Source: Microbacteriaceae bacterium PS02343 (GTDB taxonomy: Bacteria > Actinomycetota > Actinomycetes > Actinomycetales > Microbacteriaceae). From it: a stretch of DNA of 47,859 bases. A program made the translations under genes and the position numbers. Shown here piece after piece: positions 1-7,658 of this stretch (positions within the stretch are counted from its first letter, which is position 1; each line of letters starts with the position of its first letter). The stretch is taken from the NCBI GenBank assembly GCA_029959365.1, contig JASCOA010000011.1:1-47859 (forward strand), given 5' to 3'. Under the pieces are notes generated by a model. That model ran no database searches and was not told the DNA's origin. It saw nothing but the letters and a program-made list of their open reading frames with translations.

Positions 1-90
1 GGCGCGCGGCCCCCCCCGCCGCCGGCCGCGGCACCCCGCGGGGGCGCCGGGGCGCGCGCCGGGGCGCCGGCGGCGGCGCCGCGCGGCAGC
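1..90. other. Extreme G+C low-complexity stretch at the window edge
   Basis: The first 90 bases contain one A and no T and consist of overlapping GGCGCC/GGGGCGCC and CCGGCG words, including several small palindromes. No later part of the window has so long a stretch of this composition. It could be a real Ala/Gly/Arg-rich coding stretch of the partial upstream gene, or a poorly resolved contig end. The other window edge is also anomalous, which makes the second reading plausible. Confidence 0.5.
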
Positions 91-179
91 CGGTGGGGGC
101 CGATGCGATCCTGCAGCTGCCCGATCGGCCCGACGCGCTCTTCGACGCGCAGGGCGAGCGGATGGGTGAGCCGGCATGA
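3..179 (+). CDS. C-terminus of an unidentified protein (5' partial)
   Basis: An open frame runs in from the window edge and stops with TGA at 177-179. That stop overlaps the ATG of the next gene in an ATGA arrangement, the usual sign of translational coupling. The last 30 or so residues (ending DAQGERMGEPA) have normal codon use for this genome. The part before about position 90 is almost pure G+C and may not be reliable. I do not recognise the family from so short a tail. Confidence 0.45.
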   Translation, partial: RAAPPAAGRGTPRGRRGARRGAGGGAARQPVGADAILQLPDRPDALFDAQGERMGEPA

Positions 180-760
180 CCACGCTGCTCCTGGTGCGCC
201 ACGGCAGCACCCCCTGGACCGCCGAGCGGCGCCTGCAGGGCCGCACGGACATCGCGCTCGACGAGCGGGGCCGTGCCGAGACCGTCGCGCTGCGAGCGCT
301 GGTCGAGCCCTGGGCGCCGACCGCGCTGCTGGTCTCACCGGCGGCGCGCGCCATGGAGACCGCCGAACTCCTGCGCTCGGGTTCGCTCGGCGCGCTCGAG
401 CCCAGGCCCGACGAGCGCCTGCTCGAGGCGGGGCTGGGGGAGTGGGAGGGGCGGCTGCCCGACGAGCTCGGCCCCGACTACGCCGCGTGGCGCGCCGGCG
501 CGCTGGTGCCGCCGGGCGGCGAGCGCGGGGAGCTCGTCGCAGCGCGCATCGCGGCGGTGCTCGACGATGCGGCCGCGCTGCAGGGCCCGGTGCTGGTGGT
601 CACCCACGGCGGCGTGATCCGCGCGGCGCTCGACCGCCTCGTCGGGCTGCGCACGGCCAACCTCTCGCCGGTCGCGGCGGCGAGCCTCACGGTCGTGGAA
701 GTCGAGCAGCGGCACGGTCGGCTGCGCCACTACAACCTCAGCGCCGCGATCGCCGCCTGA
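176..760 (+). CDS. Histidine phosphatase family protein
   Basis: This is a 194-residue cytoplasmic protein of the phosphoglycerate-mutase-like (branch 2) histidine phosphatase superfamily. The phosphohistidine motif LVRHG is at residues 6-10 with catalytic His9. The second catalytic His lies in VTHGG (His144). The acid residue is probably in the LLEAGLGEWEG segment near residue 85, as in GpmB/CobC-type enzymes. Length matches the family. The ATG overlaps the stop of the upstream frame, so the two are probably co-transcribed. The substrate cannot be told from sequence: small sugar phosphates, alpha-ribazole phosphate and others are all known for the family. Confidence 0.9.
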   Translation: MTTLLLVRHGSTPWTAERRLQGRTDIALDERGRAETVALRALVEPWAPTALLVSPAARAMETAELLRSGSLGALEPRPDERLLEAGLGEWEGRLPDELGPDYAAWRAGALVPPGGERGELVAARIAAVLDDAAALQGPVLVVTHGGVIRAALDRLVGLRTANLSPVAAASLTVVEVEQRHGRLRHYNLSAAIAA

Positions 761-762
761 TC

Positions 763-789
763 GGGAATACTCACCCGGGGGCGCCAGTT
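763..789 (+). promoter_or_regulatory. SigR/SigH-type ECF promoter (GGGAAT-N18-GTT)
   Basis: GGGAAT at 763-768 and GTT at 787-789 are separated by exactly 18 bases. This is the consensus of the thiol-oxidative-stress sigma factors SigR (Streptomyces) and SigH (Mycobacterium). It starts 2 bases after the phosphatase stop and reads into the monooxygenase gene at 841, predicting a start near 797. The same arrangement with extra identical flanks occurs at 30191-30217. The match is seen directly; sigma factor identity is inferred. Confidence 0.65.
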
Positions 790-840
790 GCCCTACTCTG
801 TACATGCAAACGCATGAAACAGCGAGTGAGCGAGGACCCC

Positions 841-2028
841 ATGCAGTTCGGCATCTTCACCGTCGGCGACGTCACCACCGACCCCACCAACGGCACCGCG
901 CCCAGCGAGAACGAGCGCATTAAGTCGATCCTCGCCATCGCGCAGAAGGCCGAGGAGGTCGGGCTCGACGTCTTCGCGCTCGGCGAGCACCACAACCCGC
1001 CGTTCGTGCCGTCCTCGCCCACGACGATGCTCGGCTGGATCGCCGCGCGGACCGAGCGCCTGCAGCTCAGCACCGCCACGACGCTCATCACCACCAACGA
1101 CCCGGTGAAGATCGCCGAGGACTATGCGATGCTGCAGCACGTCGCGGACGGGCGCGTCGACCTCACGCTCGGCCGCGGCAACACCGGCCCGGTCTACCCC
1201 TGGTTCGGCAAGGACATCCGCGAGGGCATCCCGCTGGCGCTCGAGAACTACGCGCTGCTGCGCCGCCTCTGGGACGAGGACTTCGTCGACTGGGAGGGCC
1301 GCTTCCGCACCCCGCTGCAGGGCTTCCAGTCCACGCCCCGCCCGCTCGACGGCGCCTCGCCCTTCGTCTGGCACGGCAGCATCCGCAGCCCCCAGATCGC
1401 CGAGCAGGCCGCCTTCTACGGCGACGGCTTCTTCGCCAACCACATCTTCTGGCCCGCCAGCCACACCGCGCAGATGGTGCGCCTGTACCGCCAGCGCTTC
1501 GAGCACTACGGTCACGGCGCCGCCGACCAGGCGATCGTCGGCCTCGGCGGCCAGGTGTTCATGGCCAAGAACTCGCAGGACGCGGTGCGCGCCTTCCGCC
1601 CCTACTTCGACAGCGCCCCCGTCTACGGCCACGGCCCCAGCATGGAGGACTTCACGAGCCAGACCCCGCTGACCGTCGGCAGCCCCCAGGAGGTCATCGA
1701 CAAGACCCTCGGCTTCCGCGACTACGTCGGCGACTACCAGCGCCAGCTCTTCCTCATGGACCACGCCGGCCTGCCGCTCAAGACCGTGCTCGAGCAGCTC
1801 GACCTGCTCGGCGAGGAGGTCGTGCCCGTGCTGCGCGCCGAGTTCGCGAGGAACCGCCCGGCGCACATCCCCGAGGCGCCCACGCACGACTCCCTGGTCG
1901 CGACCGCCGGCCAGCGCGCCGAGGCCCGCGAGCGCGCGCGCGGCATCGCCGAAGCGGATGCGGAGCGCCACGCCGCCGCGCAGCCGAAGGCGGCGCAGGG
2001 CGCCAGCTTCAGCCGTCAGGCGCGCTGA
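841..2028 (+). CDS. CE1758-family FMN-dependent luciferase-like monooxygenase
   Basis: A 395-residue flavin-dependent monooxygenase of the bacterial luciferase (LLM) fold. The N-terminus MQFGIFTVGD, the ALGEHHNPPF segment and the GRGNTGPVYPWFG segment fit the CE1758 group, which is characteristically followed by a CE1759-type FMN reductase, as here. It would use reduced FMN and O2 on an unknown organic substrate. The C-terminal 50 residues are an Ala/Arg/Glu-rich tail beyond the TIM barrel. I chose ATG 841 because GAGG lies just upstream; an in-frame ATG at 814 has no ribosome binding site. The stop shares one base with the ATG of the reductase gene. The upstream SigR-like promoter suggests induction by thiol-oxidative stress. 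Confidence 0.88.
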   Translation: MQFGIFTVGDVTTDPTNGTAPSENERIKSILAIAQKAEEVGLDVFALGEHHNPPFVPSSPTTMLGWIAARTERLQLSTATTLITTNDPVKIAEDYAMLQHVADGRVDLTLGRGNTGPVYPWFGKDIREGIPLALENYALLRRLWDEDFVDWEGRFRTPLQGFQSTPRPLDGASPFVWHGSIRSPQIAEQAAFYGDGFFANHIFWPASHTAQMVRLYRQRFEHYGHGAADQAIVGLGGQVFMAKNSQDAVRAFRPYFDSAPVYGHGPSMEDFTSQTPLTVGSPQEVIDKTLGFRDYVGDYQRQLFLMDHAGLPLKTVLEQLDLLGEEVVPVLRAEFARNRPAHIPEAPTHDSLVATAGQRAEARERARGIAEADAERHAAAQPKAAQGASFSRQAR

Positions 2029-2840
2029 TGGCCGCCATCCGCCTGGCCGTGCTCTCCGGCGGCCTCAGCCAGCCCAGCTCGAGCCGGCTGCTCGCCGACC
2101 GGCTCGGCGACGCGACCGCCGCGGCGCTGCGCGACCGAGGTCACGACGTCGAGGTCACCACGATCGAGCTGCGCGACCTCGCCCGCGAGATCACCGACAA
2201 CCTGCTCACCGGATTCCCGGCCCCGTCGCTCGACAAGGCGATCGCCGACGTCACCGGCGCGGACGGGCTCGTGGCGGTCACGCCCACCTTCAGCGCGAGC
2301 TTCAGCGGGCTCTTCAAGAGCTTCGTCGACGTGATCGAGCCCGAGCGCTTCGCCCGGCTGCCCGTGCTCATGGGCGCCACTGGCGGCTCGGCGCGGCACT
2401 CGCTCGTGCTCGAGCACGCGTTGCGCCCCCTCTTCGCTTACCTCAAGGCCGAGACCGCGCCCACCGGGGTCTACGCGGCCAGCGAGGACTGGGCGGCCGG
2501 CGGCGAGCGCGGCCTGCAGCACCGGGTCGACCGCGCCGGTGAGGAGTTCGCGGCGATCGTCGAGCGCAGCGCGGGCACCCGTCCCCAGTGGGACCCGTTC
2601 GCCCTCGACGCCGGCGAGCTGCTCGGCCCCGGCGGCGGGGCGGGGGGCAACGCCACCGCCGGCGCGCCCCCCGGCGGGCCCGGGGCGCCGGGGCCGGTCG
2701 TCACGCGCGCCGCACGCTCGTCACGACGTCGACCAGCGTCGGCGCGGCAGGCGTCTGCGCGAAGCCGAACCGCACCGGAGGGTCGAGCCGCGTCAGCGCG
2801 CCGAGGTCCTCGCCCTCGAAGGCGCCCGACGCCGCGGTGA
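2028..2840 (+). CDS. CE1759-family FMN reductase
   Basis: NAD(P)H-dependent FMN reductase of the flavodoxin-like fold. It would supply reduced FMN to the monooxygenase encoded immediately before it (TGATG overlap). The N-terminal strand-loop is RLAVLSGGLSQPSSSRLLAD. The flavin-binding region TPTFSASFSGLFKSFVD and the segment LMGATGGSARHSLVLEHALRPLF are typical of the family. The family-like part ends near residue 199 (LDAGELLG). It is followed by about 70 low-complexity Gly/Ala/Arg/Pro residues that run 140 bases antisense into the 3' end of the next gene. A lost stop or an indel in the G-run near 2630-2650 is therefore possible, and the true protein may be about 200 residues. Confidence 0.8.
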   Translation: MAAIRLAVLSGGLSQPSSSRLLADRLGDATAAALRDRGHDVEVTTIELRDLAREITDNLLTGFPAPSLDKAIADVTGADGLVAVTPTFSASFSGLFKSFVDVIEPERFARLPVLMGATGGSARHSLVLEHALRPLFAYLKAETAPTGVYAASEDWAAGGERGLQHRVDRAGEEFAAIVERSAGTRPQWDPFALDAGELLGPGGGAGGNATAGAPPGGPGAPGPVVTRAARSSRRRPASARQASARSRTAPEGRAASARRGPRPRRRPTPR

Positions 2841-3312
2841 TGCTGCGCGCATCCGTCACGCCGTAGTACTCGCGCGCACCGCCCGCCGAACCCGCGGTGC
2901 CGGCGCCGGGCACCAGCAGGCGGGCGAGCGGATGCACGGCCGCCGCGAACCGCCAGGAGCGCGCCACCGGGCGCGGCACGCTCCGCAGCAGCACGCCGAG
3001 GGGGCTCACCCGCCCGACCTCGACGTCGAGGTGCAGCGAGGTGGAGCGCACCAGCAGCATGCGACCCTCGCCCCGGGCGCGCAGCGGCTCGACGAGCACC
3101 CGGTCGAAGTCGTAGAGCCCGGCGATGAGCTCGGCGACCTCCCGTGCCGGTGCGACCAGGATGCGCTCGCCGTCGGCGCGCTCGATCATCGCGTCCGCGA
3201 ACGGTCCGAGCGGCGTGCGGCGCCACAGTCCCAGCACGATGCGGGTGCCCGAGCTCGTGCCGAGGCCGGCGATGCGGCCCTCGAAGGTCAGGGTCTCGGC
3301 TGCGCGGCGCAT
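2701..3312 (-). CDS. Conserved hypothetical protein
   Basis: A 203-residue protein with no membrane segment or signal peptide. I do not recognise a named family. It begins with a beta-rich FEGRIAGLGTSSGTRIVLGLWRRTPLGPFADAMIER segment and contains ERILVAPAREVAELIAGLYDFD, which reads like a globular intracellular domain. Codon use matches its neighbours. A -10-like TAGCGT lies six bases before the ATG, so it is probably leaderless. Its 3' end is convergent with, and overlapped by, the extended reductase reading frame. Confidence 0.65.
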   Translation of the reverse strand: MRRAAETLTFEGRIAGLGTSSGTRIVLGLWRRTPLGPFADAMIERADGERILVAPAREVAELIAGLYDFDRVLVEPLRARGEGRMLLVRSTSLHLDVEVGRVSPLGVLLRSVPRPVARSWRFAAAVHPLARLLVPGAGTAGSAGGAREYYGVTDARSITAASGAFEGEDLGALTRLDPPVRFGFAQTPAAPTLVDVVTSVRRA

Positions 3313-3318
3313 GCCGGC

Positions 3319-3324
3319 ACGCTA
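3319..3324 (-). promoter_or_regulatory. -10 box of a leaderless promoter
   Basis: On the minus strand TAGCGT, then six bases (GCCGGC), then the ATG at 3312. This spacing puts the transcription start on or next to the A of the start codon. No Shine-Dalgarno sequence is present. Confidence 0.5.
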
Positions 3325-3365
3325 CCGGCGGGCGGCGTCCGCCCCCGCGTTCGCAGTCCCGGCGT

Positions 3366-4055
3366 TCAGCGTCGCGCGGTGCGCTCCGCGTGCGAGCGGT
3401 CGCGCACGGCCTCGATGTGCTCGCGCATGGCCGTGCCGGCCCGTTCGGCGTCGCCGGAGACGACCGCCTCGAGGATCGCGGCGTGCTCGCGGGCCGCATC
3501 CGTCGCATCCGTGATGCCGGAGTCGCCCATGAGGCGGAAGCGCTGCACGTGGCCGCCGAGCGCGCGGTAGGCCGCGAGCAGGTAGCCGTTGCCGCTGCCC
3601 TCGGCGAGCAGCTCGTGGAACCGCTCGTCCCAGCGCCAGTACGCCGCCATGGCCTCGCGGCCCTGGCCGGTCGGCACGCTGCCGAGCTCGCGGATCGTCT
3701 CGGCGAGCCCCTCGAGCACGGCCGGGTCGGCGACGGATGCGGTGCGCGCCGCGGCCAGCGGCTCGATGGCGAGCCGGGTCTCGATGAGGTCGTCGATCTG
3801 CTCGTCGCTCTGCAGCGGCGCCACCCGGTAGCCGCGCAGCGCGGCGCGCACGACGAGCCCGGTGGCCTCGAGCCGCGCGAGCGCCTCCCTCACCGGGGTC
3901 TGCGACACCTGGAGCTCGCGCGCGACGATGTCGATGCGCACCGGCTCGTCGGGGCCGTAGCCGCCGTCGACGATGCTCGCTCGCAGCGCGTCGTAGACGC
4001 TGTCGGAGAGGGCGGCGCGGCTGGGCAGCGCGCGGACGGCGGCGGTCGGGTTCAT
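3366..4055 (-). CDS. GntR-family transcriptional regulator (FadR/FCD subfamily)
   Basis: A 229-residue DNA-binding repressor. Residues 12-75 form the winged helix-turn-helix ([23 protein letters not shown]; recognition helix around [17 protein letters not shown]). Residues 85-220 form the all-helical FCD effector domain. Its probable metal-ligand residues are the Asp and His of RWDERFH, the His of REHAAIL and the His of [11 protein letters not shown] regulators usually sense small carboxylates, but the ligand is not predictable here. The gene is transcribed divergently from pnp. An inverted repeat sits over its own promoter, which supports autoregulation. Confidence 0.9.
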   Translation of the reverse strand: MNPTAAVRALPSRAALSDSVYDALRASIVDGGYGPDEPVRIDIVARELQVSQTPVREALARLEATGLVVRAALRGYRVAPLQSDEQIDDLIETRLAIEPLAAARTASVADPAVLEGLAETIRELGSVPTGQGREAMAAYWRWDERFHELLAEGSGNGYLLAAYRALGGHVQRFRLMGDSGITDATDAAREHAAILEAVVSGDAERAGTAMREHIEAVRDRSHAERTARR

Positions 4056-4066
4056 GGCTCACCATC

Positions 4067-4093
4067 CGGGATCGTGTTTCCTCTACGATCCCG
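4067..4093. promoter_or_regulatory. Candidate GntR operator (9-bp inverted repeat)
   Basis: CGGGATCGT (4067-4075) and ACGATCCCG (4085-4093) are a perfect inverted repeat with a 9-base spacer, 12 bases upstream of the regulator's start codon. The right arm covers the predicted -10 box of the regulator's promoter. The spacing of half-sites, 18 bp centre to centre, suits a dimeric regulator. Confidence 0.5.
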
Positions 4094-4113
4094 AGCCGTC
4101 CGACACGTGTCAA
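4085..4113 (-). promoter_or_regulatory. Promoter of the GntR gene
   Basis: On the minus strand a perfect -35 TTGACA (4113-4108) is followed after 17 bases by GATCGT (4090-4085). The -35 lies within a second symmetrical element, the 10-bp palindrome GACACGTGTC (4102-4111). Both hexamers therefore touch palindromes, as expected for a repressed promoter. Confidence 0.5.
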
Positions 4114-4166
4114 GTCGCCGCGACGCGCCGTCCGGCTCCGCCAGGGACCGCCGCGCGCCCTGCTGC

Positions 4167-4419
4167 TACGCTGGGTGACGGTCGCCACGCGGCCGCACAA
4201 CTGAACACTGTTCCCTGGAGCAGGCCGGCTCGAAGCTGGTCACCGGTGGTGGTCTACCGTCTCGAACGGTGCGCTTTCACTGTTGGCCAGAGCAGACACC
4301 CGGTGCGACCTCGTGCCGCGTCCCTTCCTGCCCGCTCCTGCTCCTCACTGCCGTCGCGCCACCGGGTGCGTCGGCATCTGAAGCCGCGCGCCCGCGCGCG
4401 GCAGCGAAGGAGAGAGACC
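4167..4419 (+). promoter_or_regulatory. pnp promoter and long structured leader, probably Actino-pnp element
   Basis: There is no gene between 4056 and 4419. TACGCT (4167-4172) is a likely -10 box, giving a 5' leader of about 240 bases before pnp. The leader can fold. ACCGT-CTCGA-ACGGT (4257-4271) is a small hairpin. CACCCGGTG (4297-4305) pairs perfectly with CACCGGGTG (4360-4368) over a 54-base interval. A conserved RNA motif called Actino-pnp is known from the 5' UTRs of actinobacterial pnp genes, and it is thought to mediate PNPase autoregulation. I assign it by position and foldability, not by a model search. rpsO, often found just upstream of pnp, is absent. Confidence 0.5.
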
Positions 4420-6663
4420 TTGGAAGGTCCCGAGATCAAGTTCGCCGAAGCCGTGCTCGACAACGGCAAGTTCGGCAAGCGCACCGTCCGCTTCGAGACG
4501 GGCCGCCTCGCGCAGCAGGCCCAGGGCGCCGTCGCGGCGTACCTCGACGAGGAGACCATGCTCCTCAGCGCCACGAGCGCCAGCAAGCAGCCGAAGGACC
4601 ACTTCGACTTCTTCCCCCTCACGGTCGACGTCGAGGAGCGCTCGTACGCCGCCGGCAAGATCCCCGGCTCGTTCTTCCGTCGTGAGGGCCGCCCCTCGAC
4701 CGAGGCGATCCTCGTCTGCCGTCTGATCGACCGCCCCCTGCGCCCGTCGTTCGTCGACGGCCTGCGCAACGAGGTCCAGATCGTCATCACCGTCCTGAGC
4801 ATCGCGCCGGACGAGTTCTACGACGCCCTCGCGATCAACGCCGCGAGCGCCTCGACCCAGATCTCGGGCCTGCCGTTCAGCGGCCCGATCGCCGGCGTGC
4901 GCCTCGCGCTCATCGGCGACCAGTGGGTCGTCTTCCCCAAGCACTCGCAGCTGGCCGAGGCCGTCTTCGACCTGACCGTCGCCGGTCGCGTCGTCAAGAA
5001 CGCCGACGGCTCCGAGGACGTCGCCATCATGATGGTCGAGGCCGAGGCGACCGAGGGCGCCTGGGACCTCATCCAGGGCGGCGCCACCAAGCCCAACGAG
5101 GCCGTCGTGGCCCAGGGCCTCGAGGCCGCCAAGCCGTTCATCAAGCAGCTCGTCGAGGCGCAGGCCTCGATCGCCGCGCAGGCGGCCAAGGAGATCGCGG
5201 ACTACCCGGTCTTCCTGCCCTACACCGACGAGGTCCTCGCGGCCGTCACCGAGCTGGCGCACGCCGAGCTCGTCGAGGTCTACCAGATCGCCGACAAGCA
5301 GCAGCGCCAGAGCGCCGACGACGCGCTCAAGACGCGCGTCAAGCAGGCCATCGCCGCCAAGGTCGAGGCCGGCGAGCTGCCCGAGGCCGCCAACGGCCAG
5401 GTCGGCGGGGCCTACAAGTCCGCCACCAAGAAGGTCGTCCGCGACCGCATCCTCACCGAGGGCATCCGGATGGACGGCCGCGGTCTCGCGGACATCCGCC
5501 CGCTCGACGCCGAGGTCCAGGTCATCCCGCGCGTGCACGGCTCCGCCGTGTTCCAGCGCGGCGAGACCCAGATCCTGGGCGTGACCACGCTGAACATGCT
5601 CAAGATGGAGCAGCAGATCGACTCGCTGGCCCCGGTCACGAAGAAGCGCTACCTGCACCACTACAACTTCCCGCCCTACTCGACCGGTGAGACCGGCCGC
5701 GTGGGCAGCCCGAAGCGCCGCGAGATCGGGCACGGCTTCCTGGCCGAGCGCGCCCTCGTGCCGGTGCTCCCGGCGCGCGAGGACTTCCCCTACGCGATCC
5801 GTCAGGTCTCCGAGGCACTGAGCTCCAACGGCTCGACCTCGATGGGCTCGGTCTGCGCCTCGACCCTGTCGCTGCTCAACGCCGGTGTGCCCCTCAAGGC
5901 CCCCGTCGCGGGCATCGCCATGGGCCTCGTCTCCGACGTCGTGGACGGCGAGACCCGCTACGCGGCGCTCACCGACATCCTCGGCGCCGAGGACGCGCTC
6001 GGCGACATGGACTTCAAGGTCGCCGGCACCAGCGAGTTCGTCACCGCGATCCAGCTCGACACCAAGCTCGACGGCATCCCGTCGTCGGTGCTCGACGGCG
6101 CGCTGAAGCAGGCCAAGGAGGCGCGCACCGCCATCCTCGACGTGCTCAACCAGGCGATCGACGCGCCCGACGAGATGGCGCCCACCGCGCCCCGCGTCAT
6201 CAGCGTCCAGATCCCGGTCGACAAGATCGGCGAGCTGATCGGCCCGAAGGGCAAGACGATCAACCAGATCCAGGACGACACCGGCGCCGACATCTCGATC
6301 GAGGACGACGGCACCGTGTTCATCGGCGCGGTCGACGGCCCCTCGGCCGAGGCGGCCCGCGCGGCGGTCAACGCCATCGCGAACCCGCTGAACCCCGAGG
6401 TCGGCGAGCGCTTCCTGGGCACGGTCGTCAAGATCGCCGCCTTCGGTGCCTTCGTCTCGCTCAGCCCGGGCAAGGACGGCCTGCTGCACATCTCCGAGGT
6501 GCGCAAGCTCGCCGGCGGCAAGCGCGTCGAGAACGTCGACGACGTGCTCGTCGTGGGCCAGAAGGTCCAGGTCGAGATCACGAAGATCGACGACCGCGGC
6601 AAGCTCTCGCTCGCGCCGGTCATGGCCGAGGAGGCCTCGACCGAGGCTCCCGTCGAGGACTGA
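4420..6663 (+). CDS. pnp: Polyribonucleotide nucleotidyltransferase (PNPase)
   Basis: A 747-residue phosphorolytic 3'-5' exoribonuclease of the RNA degradation machinery, active as a homotrimer. It has two RNase PH-like domains; the second carries the catalytic region around [18 protein letters not shown] and [16 protein letters not shown]. These are followed by a KH domain with GxxG loop ([16 protein letters not shown]) and a C-terminal S1 domain ([18 protein letters not shown]). I start it at TTG 4420, preceded by GAAGGAGAGA at 4405-4414. The protein then opens with [16 protein letters not shown], as in other actinobacterial PNPases; the longer frame upstream is the non-coding leader. A strong terminator follows at 6676. 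Confidence 0.97.
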   Translation: MEGPEIKFAEAVLDNGKFGKRTVRFETGRLAQQAQGAVAAYLDEETMLLSATSASKQPKDHFDFFPLTVDVEERSYAAGKIPGSFFRREGRPSTEAILVCRLIDRPLRPSFVDGLRNEVQIVITVLSIAPDEFYDALAINAASASTQISGLPFSGPIAGVRLALIGDQWVVFPKHSQLAEAVFDLTVAGRVVKNADGSEDVAIMMVEAEATEGAWDLIQGGATKPNEAVVAQGLEAAKPFIKQLVEAQASIAAQAAKEIADYPVFLPYTDEVLAAVTELAHAELVEVYQIADKQQRQSADDALKTRVKQAIAAKVEAGELPEAANGQVGGAYKSATKKVVRDRILTEGIRMDGRGLADIRPLDAEVQVIPRVHGSAVFQRGETQILGVTTLNMLKMEQQIDSLAPVTKKRYLHHYNFPPYSTGETGRVGSPKRREIGHGFLAERALVPVLPAREDFPYAIRQVSEALSSNGSTSMGSVCASTLSLLNAGVPLKAPVAGIAMGLVSDVVDGETRYAALTDILGAEDALGDMDFKVAGTSEFVTAIQLDTKLDGIPSSVLDGALKQAKEARTAILDVLNQAIDAPDEMAPTAPRVISVQIPVDKIGELIGPKGKTINQIQDDTGADISIEDDGTVFIGAVDGPSAEAARAAVNAIANPLNPEVGERFLGTVVKIAAFGAFVSLSPGKDGLLHISEVRKLAGGKRVENVDDVLVVGQKVQVEITKIDDRGKLSLAPVMAEEASTEAPVED

Positions 6664-6675
6664 CCCTCTGCAATT

Positions 6676-6711
6676 CGGATGCCCGTCCCGGTTCGCCGGG
6701 GCGGGCATCCG
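6676..6711 (+). terminator. Terminator hairpin after pnp
   Basis: A 16-bp stem (6676-6691 with 6696-6711, one G-U pair) closes on a UUCG tetraloop, 13 bases after the pnp stop. There is only a short T-containing tail, as is usual in GC-rich Actinobacteria. The stem contains CGGATGC/GCATCCG, a word that recurs in other terminators here. Confidence 0.85.
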
Positions 6712-6816
6712 TCGTTCCGCCGCCCGATGGCATCATCGTGCCGTCGAGGCGGAGCCGCTCCCAGTCGCCGAGCATCGTCTCGTCGAGCATGCGGTGCGCG
6801 CCCAGTCTCGACGCGG

Positions 6817-6822
6817 CAGACT
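6817..6822 (+). promoter_or_regulatory. -10 box of a leaderless promoter (VanZ gene)
   Basis: CAGACT followed by six bases and the ATG at 6829. The same hexamer and spacing precede the polymerase gene at 14792. Confidence 0.4.
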
Positions 6823-6828
6823 GCTCGG

Positions 6829-7287
6829 ATGATCCGCCGCCACCCGCTGCTCGCCCTCTTCACGGCCGCCTACCTGGCGCTCGTGGGCTGGGTCACGCTC
6901 GGGCCGCAGCCGCTCGACGGCGAGGGTCAGGCGCTGCTCTGGCGTGCGCTGCGCGTCCTCGGACGGTACGAGCAGACCAGCTGGCTCGACTACGGCACGG
7001 TCGAGTTCGCCTCGAACGTGCTCATGTTCGTGCCGATCGGACTGCTCTTCCTGCTGCTGCTCGACCTGCGGCGGTGGTGGCTCGCGATCCTGCTCGGCGT
7101 CGCGCTCACCTGCGGCATCGAGTTCGCCCAGCAGTTCCTGCCGACCCGCGTCGCGGACCCGCGCGACCTGCTCTCGAACAGCATCGGAGCGACGATCGGC
7201 GTGGTCGTCGGCCTGATCTGGGGCGGCATCGGGCTGCTGCGCCATCGCGAGCCGGCGAGTCGTCCCTCCGTCCCGGCCCGGGGCTGA
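6829..7287 (+). CDS. VanZ-like integral membrane protein
   Basis: A 152-residue membrane protein with about four transmembrane helices: residues 6-24, around 63-82 (FASNVLMFVPIGLLFLLLL), 85-103 and 122-142. The FASNVLMFVPIG segment, the GIEFAQQFLP motif and the RVADPRDLLSNSIGATIG motif are hallmarks of the VanZ family. In enterococci VanZ contributes to teicoplanin resistance. For single-copy chromosomal homologues like this one the function is unknown. I use ATG 6829 because a -10-like element lies six bases upstream and the longer frame begins inside the pnp terminator. Confidence 0.85.
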   Translation: MIRRHPLLALFTAAYLALVGWVTLGPQPLDGEGQALLWRALRVLGRYEQTSWLDYGTVEFASNVLMFVPIGLLFLLLLDLRRWWLAILLGVALTCGIEFAQQFLPTRVADPRDLLSNSIGATIGVVVGLIWGGIGLLRHREPASRPSVPARG

Positions 7288-7293
7288 CCGGGT

Positions 7294-7638
7294 TCAGAGC
7301 TCGGCGGCGACGGCGATGACGATCACCGCGAACGCCGCCGGCACGAGCAGCGACGCCGACAGCAGCAGGCGGATGCGGAGATCGCCGGGCCGCACCCTCC
7401 GGTGCACGATCACGGCACCGACCGCGATCCCGGCGACGACGATCGCGCCGGTGCGCTGCGGCTCGCCGTCCAGGCCGAGCCCGATCAGGAAGACCAGGCA
7501 GAGCGCGGCCAGCACGAGCGTCATCACGAGCCAGACGGTGCCCTTCGGGCGCTGCAGCGAGGGCTGACGGCGCACCGACGGGTCGTCGGAACCGGGCAGC
7601 GGGCCGCCCGGGTCCTCGGGATCGTCGTGTCCGCTCAT
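7294..7638 (-). CDS. Hypothetical membrane protein
   Basis: A 114-residue protein. A hydrophilic, Pro/Asp-rich N-terminus of about 33 residues is followed by three transmembrane helices (around 35-54, 63-79 and 91-113), a layout common among small actinobacterial membrane proteins of unknown role. It begins 20 bases after the def stop on the same strand and is probably co-transcribed with it. It ends 6 bases from the convergent VanZ gene. No family recognised. Confidence 0.6.
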   Translation of the reverse strand: MSGHDDPEDPGGPLPGSDDPSVRRQPSLQRPKGTVWLVMTLVLAALCLVFLIGLGLDGEPQRTGAIVVAGIAVGAVIVHRRVRPGDLRIRLLLSASLLVPAAFAVIVIAVAAEL

Positions 7639-7658
7639 CCGCTCATCCGCCCGTCAGA

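Noticed and set aside
814-840. Upstream in-frame ATG for the CE1758-type gene (and ATG 30238 for the second LLM gene)
   Set aside because: Neither has a ribosome binding site, while the downstream ATGs at 841 and 30259 do. AGGAGG lies between the two candidates at 30246.
4345-6708. A 787-codon frame antisense to pnp
   Set aside because: PNPase on the plus strand is complete and unambiguous; the antisense frame shows only the low-complexity pattern common in high-GC DNA.
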